Positions 27,288 to 37,984 of a stretch of 64,000 bases of DNA are shown piece after piece. The notes beneath the pieces were generated by a model. The model did no database searches, was not told the DNA's origin, and worked only from the letters and a program-made list of their open reading frames with translations. The position numbers and the translations under genes are program-made. Source of the stretch: Saccharopolyspora rosea (GTDB taxonomy: Bacteria; Actinomycetota; Actinomycetes; Mycobacteriales; Pseudonocardiaceae); contig NZ_CP102826.1 in assembly GCF_025643595.1 (NCBI RefSeq), forward strand, positions 1,426,001-1,490,000, written 5' to 3'. Position 1 is the first letter of the stretch. Each line of letters begins with the position of its first letter.

Positions 27288-27833
27288 TCAGCGCAGCCGG
27301 AGCGGAACCCCGGCCACCAGCAGGAGAACCTCGTCGCACGACTCGGCGAGCCGAGCGTTGAGCGCTCCCAGCTCGTCGCGGAAGAGTCTTCCAGACCTGG
27401 TCGTGGGGACGATCCCCAACCCGACCTCGGCGGACACGAACACCAGCCGCGCGGCGCACCGCCCGGTGGCCGCCACCAGCGCGTCGCAGTGCCCGGCGAC
27501 GACGTCGAGCGCGGCGGGATCCCGCTCCCACGCACCGGCGTCGTCGAGCGCTCCGGTCAGCCAGGTCGCGACGTCGTCGACCAGCAGCACGTCCCCGGCA
27601 CCGGCTCCGTCCAGCACCGCGGGCAATTCATCCGGTGCACCGGCCTCCACGGTCCGCCACCCGGACGGACGCCGGGCGACGTGCGCGGCGATCCGCGCCG
27701 CCCACTCGTCGTCACCGGGCACCTGCCGCGCGGTCGCCACGTAGGTGACGGCCTCGTCCTGCCCGACCAGCCCCTCGGCGTGCGCCGACTTGCCCGACCG
27801 GGCACCACCGAGCACCAGGGTTCGCGACGCCAA
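27288..27833 (-). CDS. cobU: Adenosylcobinamide kinase/adenosylcobinamide-phosphate guanylyltransferase
   Basis: CobU phosphorylates and guanylylates adenosylcobinamide. The P-loop [12 protein letters not shown] is at the N-terminus, followed by [21 protein letters not shown] and [13 protein letters not shown]. The start is ambiguous. TTG at 27833 has GGAGG 6 nt upstream and gives 181 aa (normal length), while GTG at 27851 would add six residues. First gene of the cobUTS operon; no cobalamin riboswitch was recognised in the 71 bp upstream. Confidence 0.92.
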   Translation of the reverse strand: MASRTLVLGGARSGKSAHAEGLVGQDEAVTYVATARQVPGDDEWAARIAAHVARRPSGWRTVEAGAPDELPAVLDGAGAGDVLLVDDVATWLTGALDDAGAWERDPAALDVVAGHCDALVAATGRCAARLVFVSAEVGLGIVPTTRSGRLFRDELGALNARLAESCDEVLLLVAGVPLRLR

Positions 27834-27904
27834 GGACGACCTCCGCAGCACAGGGACCGAACTGCCGCGGCGACGCTACCCGCCCGCACCCGCCGGGGAA
27901 GAGG

Positions 27905-28891
27905 TCAGTGCGACGCGGTGTGACGTGGGTCGCTGGTGATGAGGTCGCCGAGGACGTCGTCGATCTTGGCGAGGGCGTCCTCGGGGATGCGGACACCGGC
28001 CGCGGCGGCGTTCTCCTGGACCTGTTCCGGTCGGGACGCGCCGATGATCGCCGCGGAGACGTTCGGGTTCTGCAGCACCCAGGCCACGGCGAGCTGCGCC
28101 AGGGACAGGTCCAGGTCGGAGGCGATCGGCTTGAGCTGCTGGACGGCCTCCAACACCTCGTCGCGCATCCAACGGGAGATCATGTCGGCACCGCCCGACC
28201 GGTCGGTGGCGCGGGAGCCCTCCGGGGGCTGCTGTCCGGGGAGGTACTTGCCGGTCAGGACGCCCTGGGCGATCGGCGACCACACGATCTGGCCGATGCC
28301 CTCGCGTTCGCAGGCCGGGATGACCTGGGGCTCGATGACCCGCCACAGCATCGAGTACTGCGGCTGGTTGGAGATCAGCGGGACCGAGAGCTCGCGGGCC
28401 AGCTCGGCGCCGCGGGTGATCTGCTCCGCAGTCCACTCCGAGACGCCGATGTAGAGGGCCTTGCCCTGGCGCACCAGGTCGGCGAAGGCCGTCATGGTCT
28501 CCTCCAGCGGCACCGAGGGGTCGAACCGGTGCGCCTGGTAGAGGTCGACGTAGTCGGTCTGCAAACGCCGCAGCGAGGCGTTGCACGACTCGATGATGTG
28601 CTTGCGCCCCAGACCGCGGTCGTTGGGACCCGAACCGGTCGGGAAGAAGACCTTGGTGAAGATCTCCACGCTCTCCCGGCGCGCCTCGGACAGCGCGCGG
28701 CCGAGCACCGACTCGGCCCGGGTCTGCGCGTAGACGTCGGCGGTGTCGAACGTGGTGATGCCCGCGTCCAGCGCGGCCTGCACGCACTTGCGGGCCTGCT
28801 CCTCCTCGACCTGCGACCCGTGGGTCAGCCAGTTGCCGTACGCGATCTCGCTGATGGACAGGCCGCTGTTGCCAAGACGACGAAACTCCAT
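27905..28891 (-). CDS. Aldo/keto reductase
   Basis: The 328-aa TIM-barrel NADPH oxidoreductase has the full catalytic tetrad: Asp in TTFDTADVY, Tyr in the same motif, Lys in VEIFTKVFF and His in YVDLYQAHRFD. The C-terminal GASRPEQVQEN binds the 2'-phosphate of NADPH. It is closest to the voltage-gated K+ channel beta-subunit/YghZ-type group (AKR14-like) by its length and GNWLTHGSQVEEEQA start. ATG at 28891 lies 7 nt from TAGGCT (28899-28904, minus strand), so it is probably leaderless. Confidence 0.92.
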   Translation of the reverse strand: MEFRRLGNSGLSISEIAYGNWLTHGSQVEEEQARKCVQAALDAGITTFDTADVYAQTRAESVLGRALSEARRESVEIFTKVFFPTGSGPNDRGLGRKHIIESCNASLRRLQTDYVDLYQAHRFDPSVPLEETMTAFADLVRQGKALYIGVSEWTAEQITRGAELARELSVPLISNQPQYSMLWRVIEPQVIPACEREGIGQIVWSPIAQGVLTGKYLPGQQPPEGSRATDRSGGADMISRWMRDEVLEAVQQLKPIASDLDLSLAQLAVAWVLQNPNVSAAIIGASRPEQVQENAAAAGVRIPEDALAKIDDVLGDLITSDPRHTASH

Positions 28892-28933
28892 GCGCCCGAG
28901 CCTAGGGGAGTTCCGCGGGCGGCCGGTGCGCGC

Positions 28934-29575
28934 TCAGTCGATCGAGGCGGCGTCCTTCGGCGAGTAGCGGGGGCGGGGAACCCGCAGCTTGCGGATCTGC
29001 ATGGCGCGGGTGAACGCGTACCACCCCAGCGACATGGACCGGTCCTGCGCCTTCGGGAACTTCTTGCGGACCCGCTTGTTCACGTGCATGCCCAGCAGGG
29101 TTCCCTCGATGACCATCATGATCAGGATCGCCATGCACACCAACGTCGCGTACTGCTGGATCACCAGGTTCTGCGTCAGGGTCGCGGCGAAGACGACCAG
29201 CACGATCGGCATGAACAGGCCCATCAGGTGACGCCGGGTGTCGACGATGTCGCGCACGTACGCGCGCACCGGTCCCTTGTCGCGCGGCATCAGGTAGCGG
29301 TCGTCGCCCTGCATCATGCGTTCGCGCCGCTCCTGGGCGGCCTTGCGCCGCTCCTCCTTGGTGCCGCGGGCGCGCTTGGCGGCCTCCCGCTGGGTTTTCG
29401 GGGGCGGCGGCACCGGGCCGCGGCGCTTGCCCTCGACCTCCCGGCGCTTCGGCGTCGGGCGTCCCTTCTTGGGCGTGCGGTTGTTGTTGGTGACATGCTC
29501 CGCCGACTGGGCAGCATCGGGCTCGGACTCGGTCGGGGCGGTCTGCTCAGCGCTGTTGCGGCGAAGGAACCTCAC
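28934..29575 (-). CDS. DUF3043 family membrane protein
   Basis: The 213-aa protein has a long hydrophilic N-terminus rich in Lys, Arg and Pro (about 1-105) that starts MRFLRRNSAEQ. Two central transmembrane helices follow (LFMPIVLVVFAATLTQNLVI and TLVCMAILIMMVIEGTLLG), then a basic C-terminus with GWYAFTRAMQIRKLRVPRP. This is the actinobacterial DUF3043 family, whose function is unknown. A GGAGG lies only 1 nt before the GTG at 29575, too close for ideal initiation. Confidence 0.85.
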   Translation of the reverse strand: MRFLRRNSAEQTAPTESEPDAAQSAEHVTNNNRTPKKGRPTPKRREVEGKRRGPVPPPPKTQREAAKRARGTKEERRKAAQERRERMMQGDDRYLMPRDKGPVRAYVRDIVDTRRHLMGLFMPIVLVVFAATLTQNLVIQQYATLVCMAILIMMVIEGTLLGMHVNKRVRKKFPKAQDRSMSLGWYAFTRAMQIRKLRVPRPRYSPKDAASID

Positions 29576-29795
29576 ACCTCCAGGGTATTCGACGGGTTCT
29601 GGTGTGATGAACGAGACCGCGCGGCGGCCCGCGTCGAGGTCGGTTCGCCAGGCCGGTCACACCAGTTCGGCGCGGAACTGTGCCACCATGGGCTGAGGAA
29701 GACAGTCCCCGGGTCCGCCCGCGGGAATAGCCCGGCTCCACGTGGGGTTGCACCTCACGCCGGAATCGGACGAGCGAGACCTCTAGGGAGAGTCC

Positions 29796-30161
29796 ATGAC
29801 CGCCCCAGACACCACGACCGAGACCGAGGCGCCCGCCCACGGTGTGACGTTGACCGAAGCGGCGGCCCAGAAGGCCAAGGCCCTGCTCGACCAGGAGGGC
29901 CGCGACGACATGCACCTGCGCATCGCCGTCCAGCCCGGTGGCTGCGCGGGCCTGCGGTACCAGCTGTTCTTCGACGAGCGCACCCTCGACGGGGATGCCC
30001 GGCGCGAGTTCGAGGGTCTCGGCGTGGTCGTCGACCGGATGAGCGCTCCCTACCTGGAGGGCGCGGTGATCGACTTCGTCGACACCATCGAGAAGCAGGG
30101 CTTCACCATCGACAACCCGAACGCCGGTGGCTCCTGCGCCTGCGGCGATTCCTTCCACTGA
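29796..30161 (+). CDS. erpA: Iron-sulfur cluster insertion protein, HesB/IscA (ErpA) family
   Basis: The 121-aa A-type carrier has the three conserved cysteines in GGCAGLRYQL and GSCACGDSF. It delivers Fe-S clusters to apoproteins such as LipA (also in this window), and its single-copy conservation fits a housekeeping role. The first ~16 residues are a variable acidic extension. ATG at 29796 is preceded by AGGGAGA. A classic hairpin follows the stop. Confidence 0.93.
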   Translation: MTAPDTTTETEAPAHGVTLTEAAAQKAKALLDQEGRDDMHLRIAVQPGGCAGLRYQLFFDERTLDGDARREFEGLGVVVDRMSAPYLEGAVIDFVDTIEKQGFTIDNPNAGGSCACGDSFH

Positions 30162-30187
30162 CGGCGGTACCGCCGATCTGGCGTGTG

Positions 30188-30215
30188 GCCGGTGCCCGCG
30201 GGGCACCGGCCTTTC
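30188..30215 (+). terminator. Rho-independent-type terminator of erpA
   Basis: The perfect 10-bp arms (30188-30197 and 30201-30210) have a 3-nt loop, followed by CTTTCT. It lies 26 nt after the erpA stop codon. Confidence 0.85.
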
Positions 30216-31746
<1,531 letters not shown>

Positions 31747-31895
31747 TCCGCTGCGGGCTGCACCTGATCGTGTAATGGCGAACGGGTGTTCGAGTCCGGA
31801 TCATGGAGTTCATGAAGATCTCGAAGATCCATCAGATCATGTTGCCGTGCCCGCGGAGGACCGCTGCGGCGAAGAGGTCGGAGGGGTGGTGCGCG

Positions 31896-32768
31896 TCAGA
31901 ATTCCCGGGCCAGTGCGGCGATCTCGGCCGGACCGACGCGGCAGCAGCCGCCGATCAGCCGGGCACCGGCCGCGTACCACTCGCGCGCTCGGGACGCCGA
32001 GAACGTGGCGGGGCCTGTCCAGGCGCGCCGCCGCGCGTCCCAGCTTTCGCCGCTGTTCGGATAGGCGACGACCGGTTTCCCGGTGATCTCGCGCGCGACC
32101 TGCACCGCGCGGGGCACGTCGTCCGGGTCCGAGCAGTTGACCCCGACGGCGACGATCGCGTCGACATCCCGCGCGACGGCGAAGGCTTCGGGCAGTGGCT
32201 GCTCGGCGCGGGTGTGCTCGCCGGCGATGGAGTACGACAGCCAGGCCGGTACGCCGAAGCCGGCCACCGCGTCCACCAGCGCTTCGGCTTCGTCGACGTC
32301 CGGGACGGTCTCCAGCGCGAAGAGGTCGGGCTCGGCCGCGGCCAGTGCTTCGATCCGCGGTCGGTGGAAAGACCGCAGTTCACGCACCGTCCTGCCGTAG
32401 CGGCCCCGGTACTCCGAACCGTCCGCGAGCATCGCCCCGTACGGACCGACGGACGCCGCGACGAGATCGCTCGGCCCGGCGGCCTGCCGCGCCAGCCGGA
32501 CGCTGCGCCGCATCAGCTCCGCGGCCTCCTCGCGGCGCAGGCCGCGCGCCACGAACCCCTCGAAACTCGCCTGGTAGCTCGCCGTGATCGCGACCTGCGC
32601 ACCGGCCCGGAAGAACGCCTCATGCGCCGCCACGATCTCCGACGGCGCGTCCGCCAGGAGCCGTGCGGACCACAGGGCGTCGGAGAGGTCGTGGCCGCGG
32701 GCCTCCAGCGCAGTGGCCAGGCCGCCGTCCAGGATCACCGGCGCGTCACCGACGTCGAAAGCGTCCAC
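31896..32768 (-). CDS. mmuM: Homocysteine S-methyltransferase
   Basis: The 290-aa zinc enzyme transfers a methyl group, normally from S-methylmethionine, to homocysteine. N-terminal ILDGGLATALEARG and the zinc-binding cysteines in VGVNCSDPDDV and GGCCRVGP are present. GTG at 32768 lies 6 nt from TACGCT (32775-32780, minus strand), so it is probably leaderless. It is convergent with adoK and upstream of nothing cotranscribed; an accessory gene relative to the mycobacterial order. Confidence 0.92.
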   Translation of the reverse strand: MDAFDVGDAPVILDGGLATALEARGHDLSDALWSARLLADAPSEIVAAHEAFFRAGAQVAITASYQASFEGFVARGLRREEAAELMRRSVRLARQAAGPSDLVAASVGPYGAMLADGSEYRGRYGRTVRELRSFHRPRIEALAAAEPDLFALETVPDVDEAEALVDAVAGFGVPAWLSYSIAGEHTRAEQPLPEAFAVARDVDAIVAVGVNCSDPDDVPRAVQVAREITGKPVVAYPNSGESWDARRRAWTGPATFSASRAREWYAAGARLIGGCCRVGPAEIAALAREF

Positions 32769-32840
32769 GCGGTCAGCGTAGGCGAACGGCCCGCCCGTCC
32801 CCGCGGGACGAACAGGCCGTTCGACGGGATCGCGCTGCGT

Positions 32841-34769
32841 TCAGAGGCGGACCGGGTAATGCGGTTCCGGGACCTCCGGCGACAGACGGCCCTCGATGAA
32901 GATCCCGTGCCAGAGCATGAACACCAGCAGCGCCCAGAGCCGACGGCTGTGGTCGAGCACGCCGGAACGGTGCTCCTCCAGCAGGCGCAGCACCGCCGAC
33001 CGGTCCAGCAGGTGGTCGGTCTGGGACTGCTGGATGATGTTGCGCGCCCAGTCGTGCATCTCGTCGCGCAGCCAGTGCCGGATCGGCACCGGGAAGCCCA
33101 GCTTCCGCCGGTTCAGGACGTGCGGCGGCACGACCTGCAGCATCGCCTGCCGCAGGGCGTACTTCGTCGTCTCCTTCGTGATCTTCTGCTCCAGCGGCAC
33201 GGTGCTCGCCACCCGGAAGACCTCGGGATCCAGGAACGGCACGCGCAGCTCAAGCGAGTTGGCCATGGTCATCTTGTCGGCCTTGACCAGGATGTCGCCG
33301 CGCAGCCAGGTGAACAGGTCCACGTGCTGCATGCGCGTGACCGGGTCCCACCCGTCCGACGTGCGGTACGGGACCGCGGTGATGTCCTTGTGCGAGACCC
33401 CCGGGTCGAAGCTCCGCATGATGCTGTGCAGCTGGTCGTCGCGGAAGATCCGGGCATTGCCGTAGTAGCGCTCCTCCAGGCTCAGCGAGCCGCGGCGCAG
33501 GAGGTCCTTGCCGCGCACGCCTTCGGGGATCGCCGAGGACACGCGCCCCATCGCCTTGCGCAGCGCGCCCGGAACCTTCTCGAACGGCGCCAGCGACAGC
33601 GGCTCGCGGTAGATCGTGTAGCCGCCGAACAGCTCGTCGGCGCCCTCGCCGGAGAGCACCACCTTGACGTGCTGGCGGGCCTCGCGGGCGATGAACCACA
33701 GCGGCACCAGCGCCGGGTCGGCCACCGGGTCGTCGAGGTACCACACGATCAGCGGCAGGGTCTCCATCATCTCCTCGGCGGAGACGGTGCGGACCACGTG
33801 CTTGACGCCGATCGCCGCCGCGGACTCGGCGGCCACGTCGACCTCCGAGTAGCCCTGGCGCTCGAACCCGGTGGTGAACGTGATCAGGTTCGGGTTGTGC
33901 TCCTTGGCCAGTGCGGCGATCGCCGTCGAGTCGATGCCGCCGGACAGGAACGCACCCACGGTCACGTCCGCCCGCATGTGCTTGGCCACGGAGTCGCGCA
34001 TCACGCCGACGATCTCGTCGTGCAGCCGCCGGGCGTCGGTGTCGGTGTTGACCGGGCGCGGCCGGAAGTTCGGGTGGAAGTAGCGCTCGGTGACCACCTG
34101 GCCGCCGGGAGACACGGTGAACGAGGTACCGGACTCGATCCTGCGGATCGAGCGGTGCAGCGTCTCGGGCTCCGGGACGTACTGCAGCACCAGGTAGTGC
34201 TGCATCGCCTTGTGGTCGACCTCTTCGTTGATCCGCAGCGTGTTCGCCAGGCTCAGCAGGCTCTTCTTCTCGCTGGCGAAAGCGACACCGCCCGGGCCCG
34301 AGGCGCAGAACAGCGGCTTGATGCCGAAGGGGTCGCGCGCCCCGAACACCACGCGGCGCTGGTTGTCCCAGATCAGGAACGCGAACATGCCGCGCAGCCG
34401 ACCGACCATGGACGGGCCGAGGTAGTGGTACGCGGCGACGATGACCTCGGTGTCGCCGTCGGTGTTGAACCGGGCCCCGAACCGTTCGACCAGTTCGGCG
34501 CGCAACTCAAGGTAGTTGTAGATCTCGCCGTTGAAGTTGATCGTGTAGCGCTGCGGGTCCTCGGGCGGGCCCCACGTCAGCGGCTGGTGCGAGTGCTCCA
34601 GGTCGATGATCGACAGCCGGTTGAAGCCGAAGACCACCTCGCCGCCCTGCCAGGTGTCGCTCTCGTCGGGTCCCCGGTGTCGTTGACACGGCAGCGCGTT
34701 GGCCACGGCGTTAACGGCATAGCCGGCATTCTCTTCGGTGGGACAAATGAGTCCAATCAGGCCGCACAC
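32841..34769 (-). CDS. asnB: Asparagine synthetase (glutamine-hydrolysing)
   Basis: The 642-aa class II amidotransferase has an N-terminal glutaminase domain (about 1-190), whose nucleophile Cys2 is preserved by the GTG-TGC start. RHRGPDESD and FNGEIYNYLELR follow, then the synthetase domain with PP-loop SGGIDSTAIAALA and LSGEGADELFGGY. In actinobacteria AsnB-type enzymes next to ctaC have also been linked to amidation reactions in the cell envelope, so plain asparagine synthesis is likely but not certain. It is divergent from ctaC across 328 bp. Confidence 0.93.
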   Translation of the reverse strand: MCGLIGLICPTEENAGYAVNAVANALPCQRHRGPDESDTWQGGEVVFGFNRLSIIDLEHSHQPLTWGPPEDPQRYTINFNGEIYNYLELRAELVERFGARFNTDGDTEVIVAAYHYLGPSMVGRLRGMFAFLIWDNQRRVVFGARDPFGIKPLFCASGPGGVAFASEKKSLLSLANTLRINEEVDHKAMQHYLVLQYVPEPETLHRSIRRIESGTSFTVSPGGQVVTERYFHPNFRPRPVNTDTDARRLHDEIVGVMRDSVAKHMRADVTVGAFLSGGIDSTAIAALAKEHNPNLITFTTGFERQGYSEVDVAAESAAAIGVKHVVRTVSAEEMMETLPLIVWYLDDPVADPALVPLWFIAREARQHVKVVLSGEGADELFGGYTIYREPLSLAPFEKVPGALRKAMGRVSSAIPEGVRGKDLLRRGSLSLEERYYGNARIFRDDQLHSIMRSFDPGVSHKDITAVPYRTSDGWDPVTRMQHVDLFTWLRGDILVKADKMTMANSLELRVPFLDPEVFRVASTVPLEQKITKETTKYALRQAMLQVVPPHVLNRRKLGFPVPIRHWLRDEMHDWARNIIQQSQTDHLLDRSAVLRLLEEHRSGVLDHSRRLWALLVFMLWHGIFIEGRLSPEVPEPHYPVRL

Positions 34770-35097
34770 GCGTCTCGTGCACCTCTCGATCGGCGGTGTC
34801 GTCTTCAGCCCCCCACGGGTCGCCCCAGTATGCCGTCTGCCCGCACGCGGCGTGCACGCGCGGGGCCCGTTCGGACCCCGCTGACGAGCTCATCGGTCAC
34901 GCCTGGTGACGACGGTGGTGATCTCCGTCTCGGCTCGCGGCGCCGACTGGCGCCCAGGGTGACCCCGAAGCAGTATCGCGGCTACACCTGGGCTAGGCTC
35001 GCCGCAGGATTCCGGCGGCAGATCGGGCCATCGCCCGGACCGGGCGGACCCGATCGTGGGCCGCATCGGTGAGTTTTGCACGAGGAGGCGTCGCGCA
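34770..35097. promoter_or_regulatory. Divergent promoter region of asnB and ctaC
   Basis: A 328-bp gap. On the plus strand TAGGCT at 34994-34999 is the best -10 for ctaC, giving a leader of about 90 nt. No gene, regulator box or strong hairpin was recognised in the rest. Confidence 0.5.
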
Positions 35098-36018
35098 GTG
35101 GGCCTGAAGGAGGGGACCCGAGTGCCACGGCTGGTCAAAGTCGCTGGGCTGATCGGCCTGGTTGGTGTCGCGGCCACGGGCTGCTCGACCGACGAGGTCC
35201 TGCGGTTCGGGTGGCCGACGGGTGTCACCCCGCAGGCCGATGCGATGCGGCAGCTGTGGACTTGGTCGGTCATCGCGGCACTCATTGTCGGTGTGATCGT
35301 GTGGGGGCTGATCTTCTGGTCGGTCGCCTTCCACCGCAAGAAGAGCGAGGAACTGCCGCGCCAGTTCCAGTACAACCTGCCGCTGGAAGTGATCTACACG
35401 GCCATCCCGTTCGTGATGGTCGTGGTGCTGTTCTACTTCACCGCGGTCACGCAGAACTACGTGCTGGCCAAGCCGGCGAAGCCGGACCAGACGGTGAACG
35501 TGGTCGCGTTCCAGTGGAACTGGGAGTTCGACTACCCGGGTTACAAGACCCCGGACGGGCAGCCGGTCCGGACCGTGGGCAGCAGCAACGAGATCCCGCT
35601 GCTGGTCCTGCCGACCAACCAGCGGGTCGAGTACCACCTGCGGTCGACGGACGTCATCCACTCGTTCTTCGTTCCGGAGTTCCACTTCAAGCGGGACACC
35701 TTCCCGGACCCGGAGAAGAACAACCAGGACGACGTGTTCCAGAACGTCATCGACAAGGAGGGCTCGTTCGTCGGCCGCTGCGCCGAGCTGTGCGGTACCT
35801 ACCACTCGATGATGAACTTCGAGGTCCGCGCGTTGTCCCCGGACAAGTTCGACCAGTACATGCGGCTGCGGACGCAGGTGAACCCGCGTACCGGTCAGCC
35901 GTACACCGCCGCCGAGGCGCTGAGCGAGATGAAGTGCGGCGAGCTGTGCACCCCGCACGCGGTGACCAGCGTCCCGTTCAACACCGACCGCACCTCCGGG
36001 CAGCCTTCGGGCGCGTGA
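35098..36018 (+). CDS. ctaC: Cytochrome c oxidase subunit II (aa3-type)
   Basis: The 306-aa lipoprotein-type subunit has a signal sequence ending in the lipobox AATGC, then two transmembrane helices (WTWSVIAALIVGVIVWGLIFW and VIYTAIPFVMVVVLFYF). A periplasmic cupredoxin domain with the complete CuA site follows (HSFFVPEFHF and GRCAELCGTYHSMMNF). It accepts electrons from the bcc complex. Two starts look good: GTG 35098 (GAGGAGG, 9-nt spacing) and GTG 35122 (AAGGAGG, 8-nt spacing). The shorter one gives a more standard signal peptide. It is followed by ctaF after 59 bp; ctaD is not in the window. Confidence 0.94.
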   Translation: MGLKEGTRVPRLVKVAGLIGLVGVAATGCSTDEVLRFGWPTGVTPQADAMRQLWTWSVIAALIVGVIVWGLIFWSVAFHRKKSEELPRQFQYNLPLEVIYTAIPFVMVVVLFYFTAVTQNYVLAKPAKPDQTVNVVAFQWNWEFDYPGYKTPDGQPVRTVGSSNEIPLLVLPTNQRVEYHLRSTDVIHSFFVPEFHFKRDTFPDPEKNNQDDVFQNVIDKEGSFVGRCAELCGTYHSMMNFEVRALSPDKFDQYMRLRTQVNPRTGQPYTAAEALSEMKCGELCTPHAVTSVPFNTDRTSGQPSGA

Positions 36019-36077
36019 GCGGGACTACCAAGTAGGGGTGCCCTCGGCAGGGCGTAGGGCATGAGAGCGAGGACTCC

Positions 36078-36476
36078 ATGAAGGTCGAAGCGAGGATCTT
36101 CAACGTCATCACCGTCTTCTTCTTCCTGTCCGCGATCGTGTACGGACTGTGGGCGAAGGAGCCGGTGGGCACGGTGGCGCTGATCCTGGTGGGTGGGCTG
36201 TCGCTGATCATCGGCACTTACTTCCAGTTCGTTGCTCGCCGGATCGAGGAGCGTCCGGAGGACAACCCGGACGCGGAGATCAGTGACGGTGCCGGTGAGC
36301 TGGGCTTCTTCAGCCCGGGCAGCTACTGGCCGGTCGGCCTGGCGGCAGCCGCCGCCTTCGCCGGTATCGCGCTGGCGTTCTTCCACGTGTGGATGATCGT
36401 CATCGCGGTCGGCGTCGTGCTGATCATGGTCGCCGGGCTGGTGTTCGAGTACCACACCGGCCCGAGCCACCACTGA
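36078..36476 (+). CDS. ctaF: Cytochrome c oxidase subunit IV, actinobacterial type
   Basis: The 132-aa membrane protein has four predicted helices: FNVITVFFFLSAIVYGLWA, ALILVGGLSLIIGTYFQF and two C-terminal ones including AFFHVWMIVIAVGVVLIMVAGLVFEY. The ARRIEERPEDNPDAEISDGAGELGFFSPGSYWP loop is diagnostic of the family. It is part of the aa3 oxidase in the bcc-aa3 supercomplex and cotranscribed with ctaC. Confidence 0.93.
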   Translation: MKVEARIFNVITVFFFLSAIVYGLWAKEPVGTVALILVGGLSLIIGTYFQFVARRIEERPEDNPDAEISDGAGELGFFSPGSYWPVGLAAAAAFAGIALAFFHVWMIVIAVGVVLIMVAGLVFEYHTGPSHH

Positions 36477-36493
36477 GCGAGCGTTCGACGGAC

Positions 36494-36533
36494 GTGCAGG
36501 CCCCCGAGTCCCGCGGGACTCGGGGGCCTGCAC
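36494..36533. terminator. Terminator after ctaC-ctaF
   Basis: A 40-bp perfect palindrome (20-bp arms meeting at 36513/36514) lies 17 nt downstream of the ctaF stop and is followed by GCGGTTT. Confidence 0.85.
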
Positions 36534-36579
36534 GCGGTTTAGGATCCTTCTCACCGCCGTAGAGCAGGAGGTCCCACCC

Positions 36580-36864
36580 GTGATCACCGCGATCGTGCTG
36601 ATCCAGACCGCAGCCGACCGCCTCGCCGAGGCGGCGCAGGAGATCGCCGACCTGGACGGCGTGGACGAGGTGTACTCCTGCGCGGGCGATGTCGACCTGA
36701 TCGCGATCCTCCGCGTGCCGCGCCACGAGGACCTGGCCGACATCGTGCCCGGGCGCATCAACAAGGTCGACGGCGTCCTGGACACCGACACCCACATCGC
36801 TTTCCGCAGCTACTCCCGGCGCGACGCCGAGGCGGCCTTCTCCATCGGTTTCGACCAGGGCTGA
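36580..36864 (+). CDS. Stand-alone Lrp/AsnC ligand-binding (RAM) domain protein
   Basis: The 94-aa protein corresponds to only the C-terminal effector-binding domain of Lrp/AsnC regulators (MITAIVLIQTAADRLAEAAQEIADLDGVDEVYSCAGDVDLIAILRV). There is no DNA-binding helix-turn-helix. Such proteins bind amino acids and can oligomerise with, or act apart from, full regulators. GTG at 36580 has AGGAGG 8 nt upstream. It is convergent with trpD. Confidence 0.88.
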   Translation: MITAIVLIQTAADRLAEAAQEIADLDGVDEVYSCAGDVDLIAILRVPRHEDLADIVPGRINKVDGVLDTDTHIAFRSYSRRDAEAAFSIGFDQG

Positions 36865-36891
36865 ACGCCCGCTGCCCCGGGCCGGTGCCCG

Positions 36892-37953
36892 TCAGCCGAG
36901 TTCGATGGCGAGGGCGGTGGAGCGTTCGGCCCAGCGGGCGAGGAGTTCCGCGGCCGCCCCGGAGTCGATGGCCTGCTCGGCGCGTTCGAGCCCGGCGCTG
37001 ATTTCGGCCTGGAGGTCGTTTCCGGGCCCGTCGTAGGCGACCATCGCGCCCGCCGCGTTCAGCACGACAGCGTCGCGCACAGGACCCTTGGTGCCCCTCA
37101 GCAGTTCCCGCACGGCTTCCGCGTTGACCTCGGCGTCCCCGCCCTGGAGATCGGCCGCCGTGCTGTACGGGATGCCGTGATCGGTGAGGGCGATGCGCTC
37201 CTCGCGGACGGTGCCCTCGCGGACCACCCAGACCGTGCTGTCGGCGGTGGTGGTGATCTCGTCCATCCCGTCATCGCCGCGCACCAGCAGGACCGAGCTG
37301 CCGCGGTTGGCGAAGACCTCGGCCATCACCGGCGCGAGGCGGGGGTCCGCGCAGCCGATCAGGCCCGCCGAGGGCAGCGCCGGGTTGGTGAGCGGCCCCA
37401 GGATGTTGAACGCCGTGGGGATGCCGATCTCGCGGCGCGGACCGGCGGTGTACTTGAACGCGGGGTGGAACACCGGGGCGAAGCAGAACCCGATTCCGAC
37501 CTCTTCGACGCACCGCCGCACGCCCTCCGGCGGGAGGTCGATGGCGACGCCGAGGGTCTCCAGCACGTCCGCGGTGCCGCACTTGGACGACGCGGCGCGG
37601 TTGCCGTGCTTGACCACCGTGCGCCCCGTCGCGGCCACGACGACCGAGGCCATGGTCGAGATGTTCACACTGCCGCTGCGGTCGCCGCCGGTGCCGACGA
37701 TGTCGATCGCGCGGCGCGAGATGTCCAGCGGGAGGGCGTGGGCGAGCATCGCGTCGGCCAGGCCGAGCACTTCCGCGGGGGTCTCGCCCTTGGCCCGCAG
37801 CGCCACGACGAACGCGGCGACTCGGGCCGGGCTCGCCTCCCCGGTCATGATCAGGTCCATGGCCCAGGCGGTGTCCTCCGCGGAGAGGTCCTCGCCCGCG
37901 ACCAGGCTCCCCAGCATGGCCGCCCAGTGTCCCGCCGTGGTTCCCACGCTCAT
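36892..37953 (-). CDS. trpD: Anthranilate phosphoribosyltransferase
   Basis: The 353-aa enzyme performs the second step of tryptophan synthesis. DIVGTGGDRSGSVNISTMAS is the PRPP-binding site, and KHGNRAASSKCGTADVLE and the acidic DDGMDE Mg site are intact. ATG at 37953. No other trp gene is nearby, in line with the scattered trp genes of actinobacteria. The receiver-like gene lies 31 bp upstream on the same strand, so the two could be cotranscribed. Confidence 0.95.
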   Translation of the reverse strand: MSVGTTAGHWAAMLGSLVAGEDLSAEDTAWAMDLIMTGEASPARVAAFVVALRAKGETPAEVLGLADAMLAHALPLDISRRAIDIVGTGGDRSGSVNISTMASVVVAATGRTVVKHGNRAASSKCGTADVLETLGVAIDLPPEGVRRCVEEVGIGFCFAPVFHPAFKYTAGPRREIGIPTAFNILGPLTNPALPSAGLIGCADPRLAPVMAEVFANRGSSVLLVRGDDGMDEITTTADSTVWVVREGTVREERIALTDHGIPYSTAADLQGGDAEVNAEAVRELLRGTKGPVRDAVVLNAAGAMVAYDGPGNDLQAEISAGLERAEQAIDSGAAAELLARWAERSTALAIELG

Positions 37954-37984
37954 CGTCCCGTCGTGCCCGGCGGTCGGCCCCGCG

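Noticed and set aside
31803-35072. 1089-codon plus-strand open frame across mmuM and asnB
   Set aside because: Opposite strand of two well-supported enzymes. The translation is compositionally biased and has no recognisable motif.
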